A DNA stretch of 64,000 nucleotides, from assembly GCF_902712875.1 (NCBI RefSeq), contig NZ_LR743509.1:4478001-4542000 (forward strand). Reading direction: 5' to 3'. The notes under the pieces were generated by a model, which was not told the origin of the DNA, searched no databases, and saw only the letters and a list, made by a program, of their open reading frames with translations. Within the stretch, counting starts at the first letter, position 1, and every line of letters starts with the position of its first letter. A program made the position numbers and the translations under genes. Source of the stretch: Hyphomicrobium sp. ghe19. GTDB taxonomy: Bacteria; Pseudomonadota; Alphaproteobacteria; Rhizobiales; Hyphomicrobiaceae. Shown here one piece after another: positions 17,868 through 27,175 of the stretch.

Positions 17868-18299
17868 ATGTCCACCACTAGGCCAGCGACGGCCGTTGGT
17901 TGCGGTCCGCTGGCATCCGCTGGGCTGTCCACGCGCCCGCTGATCGCGGTAATCGAAGATGACTATCGCTCGTCAATGGCTTTGAGCATGCTGATCGATG
18001 ACTGGGGGTATTCCTGCATAGCCGCCCGCTCTTGCCTCGAAGCGGTCCAGACTTTGGGGCATCGGCTGAGCAATGTTTCCGCAATCATTACGGACATCGA
18101 GATCGAGGGCGAGATGCGGGGCGTCAATGATGCGCTTGCGCTTGCCGCGATGATCGGACATCCGGTGCCAACGATCATCACGACCGGTCATTCCGACATC
18201 GTTTGGGTCACGTCGCCATTCCCGGTCGTCGGCAAGCCGTTCGATCCCGACATTCTGCATCGATGGCTGCTTTACAACCTCGGGCCCACACTGCAGTGA
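17868..18299 (+). CDS. Stand-alone response-regulator receiver protein
   Basis: A 143-residue protein with one receiver domain after a 30-residue leader: acidic pair in AVIEDDYR, phospho-acceptor Asp in AIITDIEIEG, Thr in TIITTGH and Lys in VVGKPFD. There is no output domain. AAGGAGG precedes the start (GTG 17865 or ATG 17868). It faces a NarL-type regulator and hybrid kinase on the other strand, ending 31 bp from the regulator, so it may take phosphate from that kinase. Confidence 0.85.
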   Translation: MSTTRPATAVGCGPLASAGLSTRPLIAVIEDDYRSSMALSMLIDDWGYSCIAARSCLEAVQTLGHRLSNVSAIITDIEIEGEMRGVNDALALAAMIGHPVPTIITTGHSDIVWVTSPFPVVGKPFDPDILHRWLLYNLGPTLQ

Positions 18300-18330
18300 A
18301 AAGTCGGCCCGCATTATTATTGTTTCGAGC

Positions 18331-19068
18331 TTAGCTCCGCGTTGCGAGTTCGGTGCGGTTGCGAGCTCCAAAATGCGAAAAGAGAGCCGCAAGGTGAATT
18401 TTCACCGTACCTTCGGCGATGTCGAGTTCGCGTGCGATCTCTTTGTTCGAAAGGCCCCGGCGGACACAATCCAGGACGTCGCGTTGTCGCGGTGAAATGG
18501 CTTTGTTGGTGGCTCCACCGCCGGGGTCCCGTTTTGCGGCAAGCGTATCGGTGCTTGCGAGCTTTGCCGCGTGTTCGGCATTTCCCGACGTCATGAATCG
18601 CGGCACGAAAACGCGGCCATCCAGTATGTCTTTGAGCGCGCCGACGATCTCGTCATCCGCCAGCGATTTGGGCACATATCCGTTGAGGCCCATGGCGACG
18701 GCCTTGACGACATCGTTGCGTTCTTCAGATCCCGAGACGATCGCAACGCGAATGCTCGGATAGGCCTCTTTCACCACGCGCAGGCCCTCGGGCCCCGATA
18801 TCCCCGGCATCGACAGATCGAACAGTGCGAGCTCTACGTTTGGTGTTTCTGCAAGGCGATCCAGCGCGGCGTCGAAGGACGATGCTTCGATGACAGAACG
18901 GAACCCCATTCTATCGCGAAGCAAAAAGCTGAAGCCGGACCTGTAAAGTCCGTGATCGTCGGCCACGAGAACGGTATCGCGTGGGGTCACCGGCATCGCT
19001 TTTTCTAAGCTGGCCTTTTCTAAATTAGCTGGCACTTGCATTTGCTCCGAACTCTGCATTGAAACCAT
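18331..19068 (-). CDS. NarL/FixJ-family response regulator
   Basis: A 245-residue two-domain regulator. Receiver about residues 30-150: acidic pair VADDHG, phospho-acceptor D84 in LFDLSMPG, Lys in GYVPKSL. A LuxR-type helix-turn-helix occupies about 185-245 (SPRQRDVLDCVRRGLSNKEI...AEGTVKIH). It overlaps the upstream hybrid kinase gene by 44 bp, so the two are co-translated and are the likely cognate pair. Target genes unknown. Confidence 0.92.
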   Translation of the reverse strand: MVSMQSSEQMQVPANLEKASLEKAMPVTPRDTVLVADDHGLYRSGFSFLLRDRMGFRSVIEASSFDAALDRLAETPNVELALFDLSMPGISGPEGLRVVKEAYPSIRVAIVSGSEERNDVVKAVAMGLNGYVPKSLADDEIVGALKDILDGRVFVPRFMTSGNAEHAAKLASTDTLAAKRDPGGGATNKAISPRQRDVLDCVRRGLSNKEIARELDIAEGTVKIHLAALFSHFGARNRTELATRS

Positions 19069-21388
19069 TCAGCGAAACCTTATGGGCGTTGAGAATCGCA
19101 CTCAGCGTGGCAGCGATAAGCTCAGGATCGGCGGGCTTTGTGAGCCATGGTCTGCCCGATTTTGCCAGGATCGCCAGGGTAGCAGAATCAGTGGCGCCGG
19201 AAAGGATCACGGTTGGAATATCCGTATTCGTCCTAGCTGCCATGCGTTTAATGAATTCCAGACCCGTTTCCGATCCTCTCAGATCGAAATCAAGTACGGC
19301 CGCGTCGATCGCCAACCCCTTGCAGAGGCCCTTCTCGGCTTCGGCCGCCGTTTGGTAGCCGAAAGCGAGGTTGCCGCGATCTTCGAGATCGCGCGTCAGG
19401 GCTGCAACGATGAGCGGATCATCGTCGAGAACGAGTATTCTCATTCCGTAGATGGCCGTCTCGGACTTCGGCGACGGTTCGGGCCGGCGCGCGACTTCGA
19501 GAATGCTGCTCTTCGGCAATACAATCGTAAACCGCGAGCCGCGTCCGCTTCGGGAGGCGACGAGAATTTTCATGCCGAGCAGCTCGGCATAGCGGCGCGC
19601 GATCGAAAGACCGAGACCAAGTCCGTCGTTGACGCCATAGGCGCGCTGATCGGCACGCGAAAATTCTTCGAATATTTTTTCGCGCCGCTCGATGGGAAAT
19701 CCGGGACCGGTGTCGAAAACGTCGATCACGCGTTCGCCGTCACGCTCGCGCGCAGCAAGTATGACGCCGCCATACTTCGTGAATTTCAAGGCGTTCGAGA
19801 CGAGGTTGCGGATAATGGTTTCGAGCAAGGCGGCATCCGTCTCGATGATCCAGTCGCGCGAGCGGCTGAGAAACCTCAATCCGTTCTGCTCGGCTTCGAC
19901 TTTTGAGCCAACCGATATCCGCTCGATGATCTCGCTGACCGACACCGGTGCTCGTGCCGGATCGATCAGCTTAGCGTCGAGGCGCGAAATGTTGAGAAGC
20001 GCATCGAACATGCCCTTCAATCCGCGTAGCCCTTCCTCCATCTGAGCAACGAGCGTCGTCGCTTCGTTGCCGCTGACACGGCGCGCAAGAGCACGCGCGA
20101 ATAATGTCAGCGCGTGCAGAGGCTGCCGGAGATCATGGCTGGCCGCCGCAAGAAAGCGGGACTTGGCTTCGGTCGCGAGTTCCGCTTCGGCCTTTGCGCG
20201 CTCGAGGCCGATGTTCTGCTCTGCGAGTCGCTGCGTTCGCTCCTGCACCTGAGTTTCAAGCGACTGGTTTGCGGCCGCAAGGGAAGCTCTTTGGGCGTCG
20301 AGCTCCTTGACGAGGGATCTGAGGGATTTCGACAAGATGCGTGCTTCTTCGTAGCCGCCGACCTGGGGAAATTCGAGCTTCTGCCCCCGCCGCAGGCCTT
20401 CAGCGGTGTCGGCAAGCTGAAGCAGCGGTTGCGAGAGCTTGCCGGCCAGTATCCAAGCCAAAAGAGCGGCAAGCGCCGCAACGATGCCGCCACAGATCAG
20501 AATCGTCGTCTGCAAGCTTCGCACGGGGGCGAACGCGAGTTTCTGATCCTCCCGCACGAGAACGATCCAGTGCAAGCCGGGATAAGACCGGTAGCCATCG
20601 CTTTTGGAAAATCCCGTTACGTACGATGTATTGTCGGGCCACTGTTCGACGGCAAAGCCGGCTTCGCCTGGACGCGCGGCTCTGATACTCGGCAGATCCA
20701 ATGTTTTTCCGGTTATGTCGTCCGGACCAAAAAGGACCCGCCTTGTTTCGTCGAGGACAATAACGTCGGCGGGCATCGCATCTTTCATGCTGCCGAGAAG
20801 CGTGTCGCGAACTTCTTCCGCCCAATCGGCGCTCAACGTTGCGCCAAGAACTCCGAACGTCGACTCCTCGTCCGAGATCGGGACCGCGAGATCGATAAAA
20901 TCCGATCTCGTGTGACCGTCTCGCGGGGACGGACTGCGGTCGGACCGGGCCGGGAGTTTTACGTCGCCCACATATGGTTCGTGTAGGCCCTTCTTGAACC
21001 AGACCTGCTCGCCGACGTTTTGTCCTTCGTATTCGCCGCGAGTCGAGCTCAGGATTTTGCCGTTGCGGTCGGCGAACCCTATCCAGGAATAATCGGAGTA
21101 TGCGCTTTGAAATCTTTCGAGTGAGGCGCGCAACGCGTCTGGCGTGTCGGTCTTTTGCAAGATCTTGCCGATGGCGGCCATATTGTCGAGGGATTGGAGG
21201 CGCTCGAACATGGCGCGGTCGAGCTTGTCTTGCATTTCATCCGCCAGCAACGCCAGCGATTGACCGATCTGGTGTTCAAGCCGGCTCACAGCGTCGCGCC
21301 CGATCACGTAGGACACGGCAATCGTCAACAAAAGTGAAACTAGTGAGATCGCCGCTGCAATCAGAACTTTCAACGAAACGCGCCGCAT
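19025..21388 (-). CDS. Hybrid sensor histidine kinase with periplasmic Cache-like sensor
   Basis: A 787-residue kinase. TM1 is about residues 7-30, a periplasmic double-Cache-like region 35-290 (SWIGFADRNGKILSST, VISDEESTFGVLGATL) and TM2 about 294-315, followed by HAMP and a coiled coil. HisKA carries H418 in AAASHDLRQPLHAL, the HATPase domain has N, G1 (DTGPGF) and G2 (GLGLGLSI) boxes, and a C-terminal receiver starts MRILVLDDDP with Asp in AVLDFDLRG. The DLRQPLHAL variant of the H-box defines a kinase group often paired with LuxR-type regulators, as here. The ligand is likely a small periplasmic molecule. Confidence 0.9.
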   Translation of the reverse strand: MRRVSLKVLIAAAISLVSLLLTIAVSYVIGRDAVSRLEHQIGQSLALLADEMQDKLDRAMFERLQSLDNMAAIGKILQKTDTPDALRASLERFQSAYSDYSWIGFADRNGKILSSTRGEYEGQNVGEQVWFKKGLHEPYVGDVKLPARSDRSPSPRDGHTRSDFIDLAVPISDEESTFGVLGATLSADWAEEVRDTLLGSMKDAMPADVIVLDETRRVLFGPDDITGKTLDLPSIRAARPGEAGFAVEQWPDNTSYVTGFSKSDGYRSYPGLHWIVLVREDQKLAFAPVRSLQTTILICGGIVAALAALLAWILAGKLSQPLLQLADTAEGLRRGQKLEFPQVGGYEEARILSKSLRSLVKELDAQRASLAAANQSLETQVQERTQRLAEQNIGLERAKAEAELATEAKSRFLAAASHDLRQPLHALTLFARALARRVSGNEATTLVAQMEEGLRGLKGMFDALLNISRLDAKLIDPARAPVSVSEIIERISVGSKVEAEQNGLRFLSRSRDWIIETDAALLETIIRNLVSNALKFTKYGGVILAARERDGERVIDVFDTGPGFPIERREKIFEEFSRADQRAYGVNDGLGLGLSIARRYAELLGMKILVASRSGRGSRFTIVLPKSSILEVARRPEPSPKSETAIYGMRILVLDDDPLIVAALTRDLEDRGNLAFGYQTAAEAEKGLCKGLAIDAAVLDFDLRGSETGLEFIKRMAARTNTDIPTVILSGATDSATLAILAKSGRPWLTKPADPELIAATLSAILNAHKVSLNGFNAEFGANASAS

Positions 21389-21610
21389 CGGATCTCTATC
21401 TTCTTTCCGCTAGCCGGAGTTAGCCTCGAACCTAATCAAGGCGAATATCAAGCGGGATTTCCGACGTCCCCCGCCGGGGCGGACTACCGCAGCCCTCGCC
21501 GCAAAGACAGTTTCTTGGCAATAGACCATCCGGCCTAGCAAATGTTCATTGACCTAGACCGCCGGGCTGAGTGGTGCCGGCAATTCATCCGGAGCAAACA
21601 TGATTTGCCA

Positions 21611-21757
21611 AGCGGATCCATAGCCCTATCGGTATTGGTCTCTCACGTTAGGTGGATCCGCTTTTTCGCGAGCGAGCGCCGTCCCTCACCCCCCACCCAA
21701 AGCGCCGCTTTCGATAGCAGGGGCCCGGCTTACCCCCCAAGCCGGGCCCCGATATTT
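21611..21757 (+). ncRNA. Two strong stem-loops in a 625-bp gene-free stretch; candidate small RNA or leader
   Basis: Between the kinase start (21388, minus) and the deaminase (22014, plus) no convincing gene is seen. AGCGGATCCA (21611-21620) pairs perfectly with TGGATCCGCT (21653-21662), followed by TTTT. GGGGCCCGGCTT (21720-21731) pairs perfectly with AAGCCGGGCCCC (21739-21750), followed by GATATTTT. Both have the shape of plus-strand terminators although no plus-strand gene ends here. A small RNA starting near 21540, or a leader of the deaminase gene with attenuators, would explain them. No riboswitch class was recognised. Confidence 0.35.
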
Positions 21758-22013
21758 TGGCCCCTTCGTCATTCCTTAATTCGTCGTAAGCTGGCTCTAC
21801 CGGGACGTTCAGCGCCGGTCGCCCAAGGTGCTCTTCAGGATTTCGATTTTCACGGACATCCGCGCCAAGCTCTCGCAACGGATAAGGGACGCACTTTGAT
21901 GGACCGAAAGCTGGCCACCGAAGCGGCTCGTTGCTGAAAGCTTCGATCCGATTAATGCAAAATAAGTCTAAAAGCGGGTAGTGCCGTCATCGACAACGTG
22001 GGGAAATAAAAAA

Positions 22014-22538
22014 ATGCATCGGCGAGCCGTGCTTCAAGGTGGAATGACGCTCGTTGCAGCCGCGATGACAGGCTCCGGCGAAGCAGCCGCCCGCAAGACG
22101 GCCGTCCTACCTGATGATGATGTTTTTATGAAGCTCGCGATCGCAGAGGCCGCAAAAGCGGAGTTTCCTTTCGGCGCGGTCATCGTCAAAAATGGGGAGG
22201 TCATGGCGCGTGGGCACAACCGGACGCGCGCCGATAGAGATCCGACCGCGCACGGTGAAATGGTGGCGATTCGGGCTTTTCTCTCGGCTCACGGCCCGGA
22301 CGCGCTCGAGGGGAATACAACACTCTACACTTCGGGCGAGCCCTGCTGCATGTGCATGGGCGCGATCCTGTGGTGCGGCATCGGACGGCTCGTCTACGCC
22401 GCGTCGGTCGAACAACTTTCGACGAAGATAGGTCAGATCATGCTGTCCGCTGAGGACGTGGCGTCCAAGGCACCGTTCGTTTCCATCGACATAGCCGGAC
22501 CCGTGCTCGGCGACGATGCGATGAAGTTATTCAAGTAG
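22014..22538 (+). CDS. Exported nucleoside/guanine-type deaminase (CDA fold)
   Basis: A 174-residue zinc deaminase. The catalytic set of the cytidine deaminase-like fold is complete: THGEM-like AHGEMVAI (His and proton-shuttle Glu) and EPCCMCMG (PCxxC). Ahead of it is a twin-arginine-like export signal (HRRAVLQGGMTLVAAAMTG), which is unusual because most of these enzymes are cytoplasmic. Guanine, tRNA-adenosine and related deaminases share this pattern; the substrate is uncertain. ATG 22014 follows GGGGAAATAA. A second exported deaminase lies at 60017-60706. Confidence 0.82.
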   Translation: MHRRAVLQGGMTLVAAAMTGSGEAAARKTAVLPDDDVFMKLAIAEAAKAEFPFGAVIVKNGEVMARGHNRTRADRDPTAHGEMVAIRAFLSAHGPDALEGNTTLYTSGEPCCMCMGAILWCGIGRLVYAASVEQLSTKIGQIMLSAEDVASKAPFVSIDIAGPVLGDDAMKLFK

Positions 22539-22547
22539 GGCCGGTTG

Positions 22548-23228
22548 CTAAGACAGACGCTTGCCAAGTTTCCGGTCGGTGACGGTCGTACCGAACAACG
22601 TCATTGTCACGAACTCGCGGGTTGCCCGCAGGAGCCGCCTTCGGACATTCTTGGCTTTCGCTTTTGCCCGGGCGCTATCGTGGACGATTGCGGAATTCGC
22701 CGGGGCCTTCGACCACTCTAGACCGCGATGCGTGCCGGGAAGCGCCTGAAGGGATGTGCCGACCGTTCTGGCGATAGCAACCATCAGCAGAATCTCGTCG
22801 TTGTTCACTTCGGCTCGCTGGCAAACCTCCGACCAATTATCCAGGAGCCTCGTTGCCCCGGCCGTCGGGCTCCATACCGTCACTCTGGACGTCGGATAAA
22901 GCCGCGCCGCGCGCTCTCGTATCTCATTGAACGCCAAGCCGACGTCGGCGCTGATCGCGAGCCCTGACGCTATGGGCTCTTTGATGCTACAATCGACATC
23001 CATGCTGATGATTGTCTTTCCGGGGTATTCCGCCCTCGCGCGCTTTATGTAGACGGGCTTGAGCAAGGTCGCTGCGTGCCACTCCGCAGCCGTTGTCGCG
23101 TAGAGGTGGTGGGGAATATCGAACTTCGACAAATCCTCGGCGAGACGCGCAGCCAACGGCCGATAGTCCGGCGTGAAAAAACCGATCACAACGTAGCTAT
23201 CGTTCGTCCCGCCGATGATGTCGGTCAT
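22548..23228 (-). CDS. Hypothetical protein resembling nucleotide-sugar glycosyltransferases
   Basis: A 226-residue protein from ATG 23228. YVVIGFFTPDYRPLAARLAEDL at the N-terminus and ISMDVDCSI (a DxD-like motif, about residue 80) resemble GT-A fold glycosyltransferases of the kind that move sugars in surface polysaccharides; a candidate general-base region is NNDEILL. The C-terminus is basic (RAKAKAKNVRRRLLR). The family assignment is by pattern only. It converges with the exported deaminase gene. Confidence 0.5.
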   Translation of the reverse strand: MTDIIGGTNDSYVVIGFFTPDYRPLAARLAEDLSKFDIPHHLYATTAAEWHAATLLKPVYIKRARAEYPGKTIISMDVDCSIKEPIASGLAISADVGLAFNEIRERAARLYPTSRVTVWSPTAGATRLLDNWSEVCQRAEVNNDEILLMVAIARTVGTSLQALPGTHRGLEWSKAPANSAIVHDSARAKAKAKNVRRRLLRATREFVTMTLFGTTVTDRKLGKRLS

Positions 23229-23644
23229 GACCAGCCCCCGGCTCCGAAATTCCCCGATGCGTGCCAGCCGAAGCAACGCGGCGCATCCGCGAACGGCATA
23301 TCGGCCGCGGCTGTGCACCGCAATTTGCCTTATGGCCTATTCCGTTGGCTGGTTGCCAATTCTGAAAATCGGGGCTCGGGACCGATCTGCACGATTCTTT
23401 AACCGGGGGCGTCAATCGCCGCGACGCTGGAGGCGCCTCTCTCGCCAATGCGTTCGCACCCCCTGCCTGTCGCGGCGGTGACTTTCGGCGTCGAGTCAAA
23501 TTTGCCAATGCATTTTTACAATTTGTTTCGCGCGTTCCGCGCCTCTTCTCCAATCACGGACCGGTCGTGGGACCATACAGTCGGGATTACCGGGGCACTG
23601 GGTAAGTGTCGGCGCGACGGATCCCACCGCTGAAGAGGTGTGCT

Positions 23645-24034
23645 GTGGGCGATATAACCACTGTGAGCTTGCTGGTCGTCCTCGGCATTGGCACGGCAGT
23701 CGGGGCTTTCGCCGGCATGGTGTTCGGTAACGCGATGGACCCCAATGCGCTGCTTGCGGTGCTTTCCGGCCTCGCGGGTACGCTGGCTGCGGCGGTGTCG
23801 CGTAATGCGCTAGTTGAATTGGGTTTCGGCGTCGGCGAGTTCGAGCAGGCGTTGCCAACGCCGGTCTTTATCTTCGCCATCATTGCCTCGATCATCGGAA
23901 GTCTTGCGGGCTTTGAAGTTGCTGCGCTGTCGAGCGCACTTTTGCCGGTCTACATTGGCGCACTCGCGGGTTTGCTTTCGTCAATCCTAACGGCGCTCCT
24001 GGTTATCTCCTATCATATGCCGGGACAAAAATAG
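23645..24034 (+). CDS. Four-helix hypothetical membrane protein
   Basis: A 129-residue product starting at GTG 23645 after AGAGG. It has four hydrophobic segments rich in Ala, Leu and Gly, the last ending just before HMPGQK. No charged motif or known family was recognised. It stands alone between genes of the opposite strand and a methyltransferase. Confidence 0.55.
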   Translation: MGDITTVSLLVVLGIGTAVGAFAGMVFGNAMDPNALLAVLSGLAGTLAAAVSRNALVELGFGVGEFEQALPTPVFIFAIIASIIGSLAGFEVAALSSALLPVYIGALAGLLSSILTALLVISYHMPGQK

Positions 24035-24295
24035 GGTCGCGTTGAAGCGGCCCCAAAGTTGCTCGGGATCTTAAAATTACTGCAGCGGATACTGCAAAAC
24101 CGTATCCCAGAGATCGCACTTGTACGTTAGCGCGGTAGCTCGAGCGTCCGTTCGTCGAGAGAGGAATGTCCTGAACGAGGTAGCTCGCGTTGCTGCCGGC
24201 GTATTTCGGCCAGGGCGAGTTCCCCGAACCGCGTATGTTATGATGGTGCGCGAAGCTTTCTGGTCTAGTCCTTGCAGGGAAATCGAGCGCCGGGC

Positions 24296-24931
24296 ATGCG
24301 ATGTGAAAAAGTGGACCGTCTTACGGAACATAGGTTGGTCAGCCCATCAGCGGAGCGTAACAAGGGTCCTGTCGCGGACCTGCTCACGCGGCTCTTGCCA
24401 GATCATGGTCTCGTCCTCGAGGTGAGCAGCGGCACGGGACAGCACATCGTGCATTTCGCCCAGCAGATGCCGTATCTGCATTGGCAGCCGACCGAACGCG
24501 ACGAGGAAAGTCTCAGATCGATCGCGGGTTGGCGAGCGGCAAAAGCTTTGCCGAACGTAGGCGAACCGCTCCGTCTTGATGTAATCGATCAGCCTTGGCC
24601 AATCGGCTTTGCCTCAGCCGTCATATGCCTCAACATGATCCATATTGCGCCCTGGTCGGCGGCGGAAGCTTTGATACGCGGCGCAGAAGCGATCACAGTT
24701 CCGCGAGGGATCTTATTTCTTTACGGGCCTTATCGCAGAAGCGGCCGGCACACGGCCTCGAGCAATGAAGCATTTGATCGAGAACTGCAGGCGAAAAATC
24801 CGGAGTGGGGTGTACGCGATCTGGAAAGCGTTGCGCATTTGGCCGAACGGCACGGCTTTGAGGGGCCCGAGGTACACGACATGCCGGCGAACAATCTATC
24901 GATTGTGTTTCGCAGGCGCCAGACCGGCTAA
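24296..24931 (+). CDS. DUF938 SAM-dependent methyltransferase-like protein
   Basis: A 211-residue protein with a Rossmann methyltransferase fold: motif I VLEVSSGTGQHIVHFA (about residue 50), WQPTERDEES as the acidic loop, LNMIHIAPWSA as motif IV and GILFLYGPYRRSG as motif post II. This wording is diagnostic for DUF938. Substrate unknown. Start chosen at ATG 24296; an upstream TTG at 24272 is possible. It converges with the NarL-type regulator with a two-base gap. Confidence 0.85.
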   Translation: MRCEKVDRLTEHRLVSPSAERNKGPVADLLTRLLPDHGLVLEVSSGTGQHIVHFAQQMPYLHWQPTERDEESLRSIAGWRAAKALPNVGEPLRLDVIDQPWPIGFASAVICLNMIHIAPWSAAEALIRGAEAITVPRGILFLYGPYRRSGRHTASSNEAFDRELQAKNPEWGVRDLESVAHLAERHGFEGPEVHDMPANNLSIVFRRRQTG

Positions 24932-24933
24932 AT

Positions 24934-25602
24934 CTACGACGGCTGAACTTCAAATCTCGCGTCGTCGATGGTGACGAGACCGGCACTCACCGCGAGCCAG
25001 ACGAGATGCGCATCGTTTTGCGCTCCGATCTTGCCTTTAATCGCGTAGTGGTGGTTGCGCACCGTCTTAGTGCTGAGATTCAGCATCTCCGCGATGGTTT
25101 CGCTCGTGAGCCCGGTGGCGAGAAGCCGAAGAATTTCGGTTTCGCGGGGGCCGAGCTGGTCGATGACGCGCTCTGGTCCCGAAAGGCGGTCGGCTGCGAT
25201 GGCTCGCGAAATATCTTCGCTCAAGAAGCGGCCGCCAGCCGCGACGGCCTTCACGGCCTTCACCAATTCTCCCGGCGCGCTGCTCTTCGTTACGTAGCCG
25301 GATGCGCCGGCTTCGAAAGCCTTCAGTGCAAATGCGACGCCCAAGTGCATCGTGAAGATGAGGATCTTGGCGTCTTTGTCCCACTGCCGAATGTGGCGCA
25401 CGCCTTCGAGTCCGCTCGCGCCCGGCAGGGAGAGATCCATGACGACGACGTGCGGCCGGTGTTCCTTATAGGCGCGGTACGCTTGCTCGGCATCATCGGC
25501 CTCCGCGCAAACGTGAAGCCCATCCTGACGTTCAAGCAACCGATGGTAACCTTCGCGGACGATCGGGTGATCGTCCACAAGAAGGATCGTGACCGCACTC
25601 AT
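24934..25602 (-). CDS. NarL/UhpA-family response regulator
   Basis: A 222-residue regulator. Receiver domain 1-120 with D10/D11, phospho-acceptor D56 in VMDLSLPG, Thr in FTMHLG-type context and Lys in YVTKSSA. LuxR helix-turn-helix about 150-210 (LGPRETEILRLLATGLTSETIAE...TKTVRNHH). The gene overlaps the kinase gene by ATGA, so they form a two-component pair. Confidence 0.92.
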   Translation of the reverse strand: MSAVTILLVDDHPIVREGYHRLLERQDGLHVCAEADDAEQAYRAYKEHRPHVVVMDLSLPGASGLEGVRHIRQWDKDAKILIFTMHLGVAFALKAFEAGASGYVTKSSAPGELVKAVKAVAAGGRFLSEDISRAIAADRLSGPERVIDQLGPRETEILRLLATGLTSETIAEMLNLSTKTVRNHHYAIKGKIGAQNDAHLVWLAVSAGLVTIDDARFEVQPS

Positions 25603-26990
25603 GCGGCCGCCTCACCGAAGGCCAGCCCGCTGGGAACTCCGAGCACCGGAATGATGGCTGCAACGCGAATGCCCTTTGTCGCTTTGGCGATGGACAGACT
25701 GCCGCCGAGCGCGGCTATGCGCTCGCGCATTCCGAGAATTCCGTGACCGTTCCCACGGCTGATGTTGTTCGCATCGCCGCCGCCGTCGTCCTCCACGGTC
25801 AGGCTGATCGTGTCGCGTGCAACGCCGACATGCTCGACCCTCAGGCGCACCTCCGTCGGCGAGCCGTGCTTCATCGCATTGGTCAGGCACTCCTGAGCGA
25901 CGCGGTAAATGTCGATGGCGACCTGCTTCGGCAACGACGTCATTTTGCCGATGACGTTCAAGCGCACGACCGCGCGGGAGGCGGACTGCGTGTTGTGGTC
26001 CGATACAAGCTGGCGAAGGCTGGCTTCGAGGCCGATCTCATCAATGTTCTGGGAGCGCAGACGCACGAGTGCCCCGCGAAGATTTTCCATCATGCGCCGC
26101 TGGGCGCGAGTGATGGCGCGGGCGTCTTCCACGAGATCCTGGCGGTCGGCGGGGGCGCCCGCTTCGATGCTGGCTGCAAGGGCCGCCGTCGCCGTCAAGC
26201 ACTGGCCGAATTCGTCGTGGAGGTCACGCGCAAGCGCGCGGCGCTCCTCTTCCTGGACTTGAAACAGCTTGGTCGTCAGCGCTGTTCGCGCCGCATTGGT
26301 GCGCTCAAGTTCCTCGGACAGGTCGTTGACGGCACGGGCGATCAGATTGAATTCGGCGGTACGAAACCGCGGCAGCCGCCACGCGAGGTCGCCTTGCTGT
26401 AATTTGCGCAATCCCTCGATGATGGTGCGCGCCGGGATCAGCGCATGTCCAATCATCAGCGTCGTGAGGACGGCTATTGCTGCCGCCATCGCAGTAGCGA
26501 CACCAACGACAATGGAGACTTGATGCCAGGCGAGGCGCAACTCGCCATCCCGCTGAGCGGCGGACACGACGTAGCCGGCATCTTTATCCCGGATTGAAAG
26601 ATAGCGTTTTTCCGGTGTCTGCGGGCCGAAGAGGAAATCATAGGTCGCTCCGAACCATGACGGTGCGGGCGCGCCGAGGGCTTCGATTTGACTGCAGAGT
26701 TCTCGAGGATCGACGCCGGGGGGCGTGAAAGTCACGCAAATACCGGGCGAAACGACGCTCGCGGTCGCCAGCGTTTCCCAATCGGGCATCGGCAGCAGCG
26801 TGTCCTTGCTCATGCCGTCGCGCCACAAAAGCTTTTGCCAGTAAAGGCCTTCGAGCCGCTGGCTGACGCGATCTGCGGTTGCCGCTGTTTCGGCCTCGAT
26901 CGACCGGTGGGCATCGACCATGACCCAACCGATTGCGCCTGCAAGGCACAACAGCACAACGGTCAGAAGGCGACCTACGAGGCGGACCAT
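25599..26990 (-). CDS. NarX/UhpB-type sensor histidine kinase (HisKA_3)
   Basis: A 463-residue kinase from ATG 26990, where the first membrane helix (VRLVGRLLTVVLLCLAGAIG) begins. A periplasmic domain of about 150 residues, a second helix (near VGVATAMAAAIAVLTTLMIG), HAMP, then the HisKA_3 box ALARDLHDEFGQCL with phospho-His, and an HATPase with DDGGGDANN and GHGILGMRERI. The periplasmic part contains a Cys pair (ICVTF and ELCSQ). The signal sensed is unknown. Its 5' end is only 186 bp from the divergent ExbB-like operon, which it might control. Confidence 0.9.
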   Translation of the reverse strand: MVRLVGRLLTVVLLCLAGAIGWVMVDAHRSIEAETAATADRVSQRLEGLYWQKLLWRDGMSKDTLLPMPDWETLATASVVSPGICVTFTPPGVDPRELCSQIEALGAPAPSWFGATYDFLFGPQTPEKRYLSIRDKDAGYVVSAAQRDGELRLAWHQVSIVVGVATAMAAAIAVLTTLMIGHALIPARTIIEGLRKLQQGDLAWRLPRFRTAEFNLIARAVNDLSEELERTNAARTALTTKLFQVQEEERRALARDLHDEFGQCLTATAALAASIEAGAPADRQDLVEDARAITRAQRRMMENLRGALVRLRSQNIDEIGLEASLRQLVSDHNTQSASRAVVRLNVIGKMTSLPKQVAIDIYRVAQECLTNAMKHGSPTEVRLRVEHVGVARDTISLTVEDDGGGDANNISRGNGHGILGMRERIAALGGSLSIAKATKGIRVAAIIPVLGVPSGLAFGEAAA

Positions 26991-27175
26991 CAAATGCACG
27001 GCTTGGCTCCATCTTTTGCGCCGGACGATTTGGGACCGACAATGGCCCCTTTGGCAATAGCCTAACCCATGGTCGGGCATTTTGCCTAACGTCTCGCGGG
27101 GCCTGTGCCCTTCTCCAAAATGGCGGGTTGCCTTCAGTTCTCGACCCGAACGGGGCTTCAACCGGCGTGGGAAAT

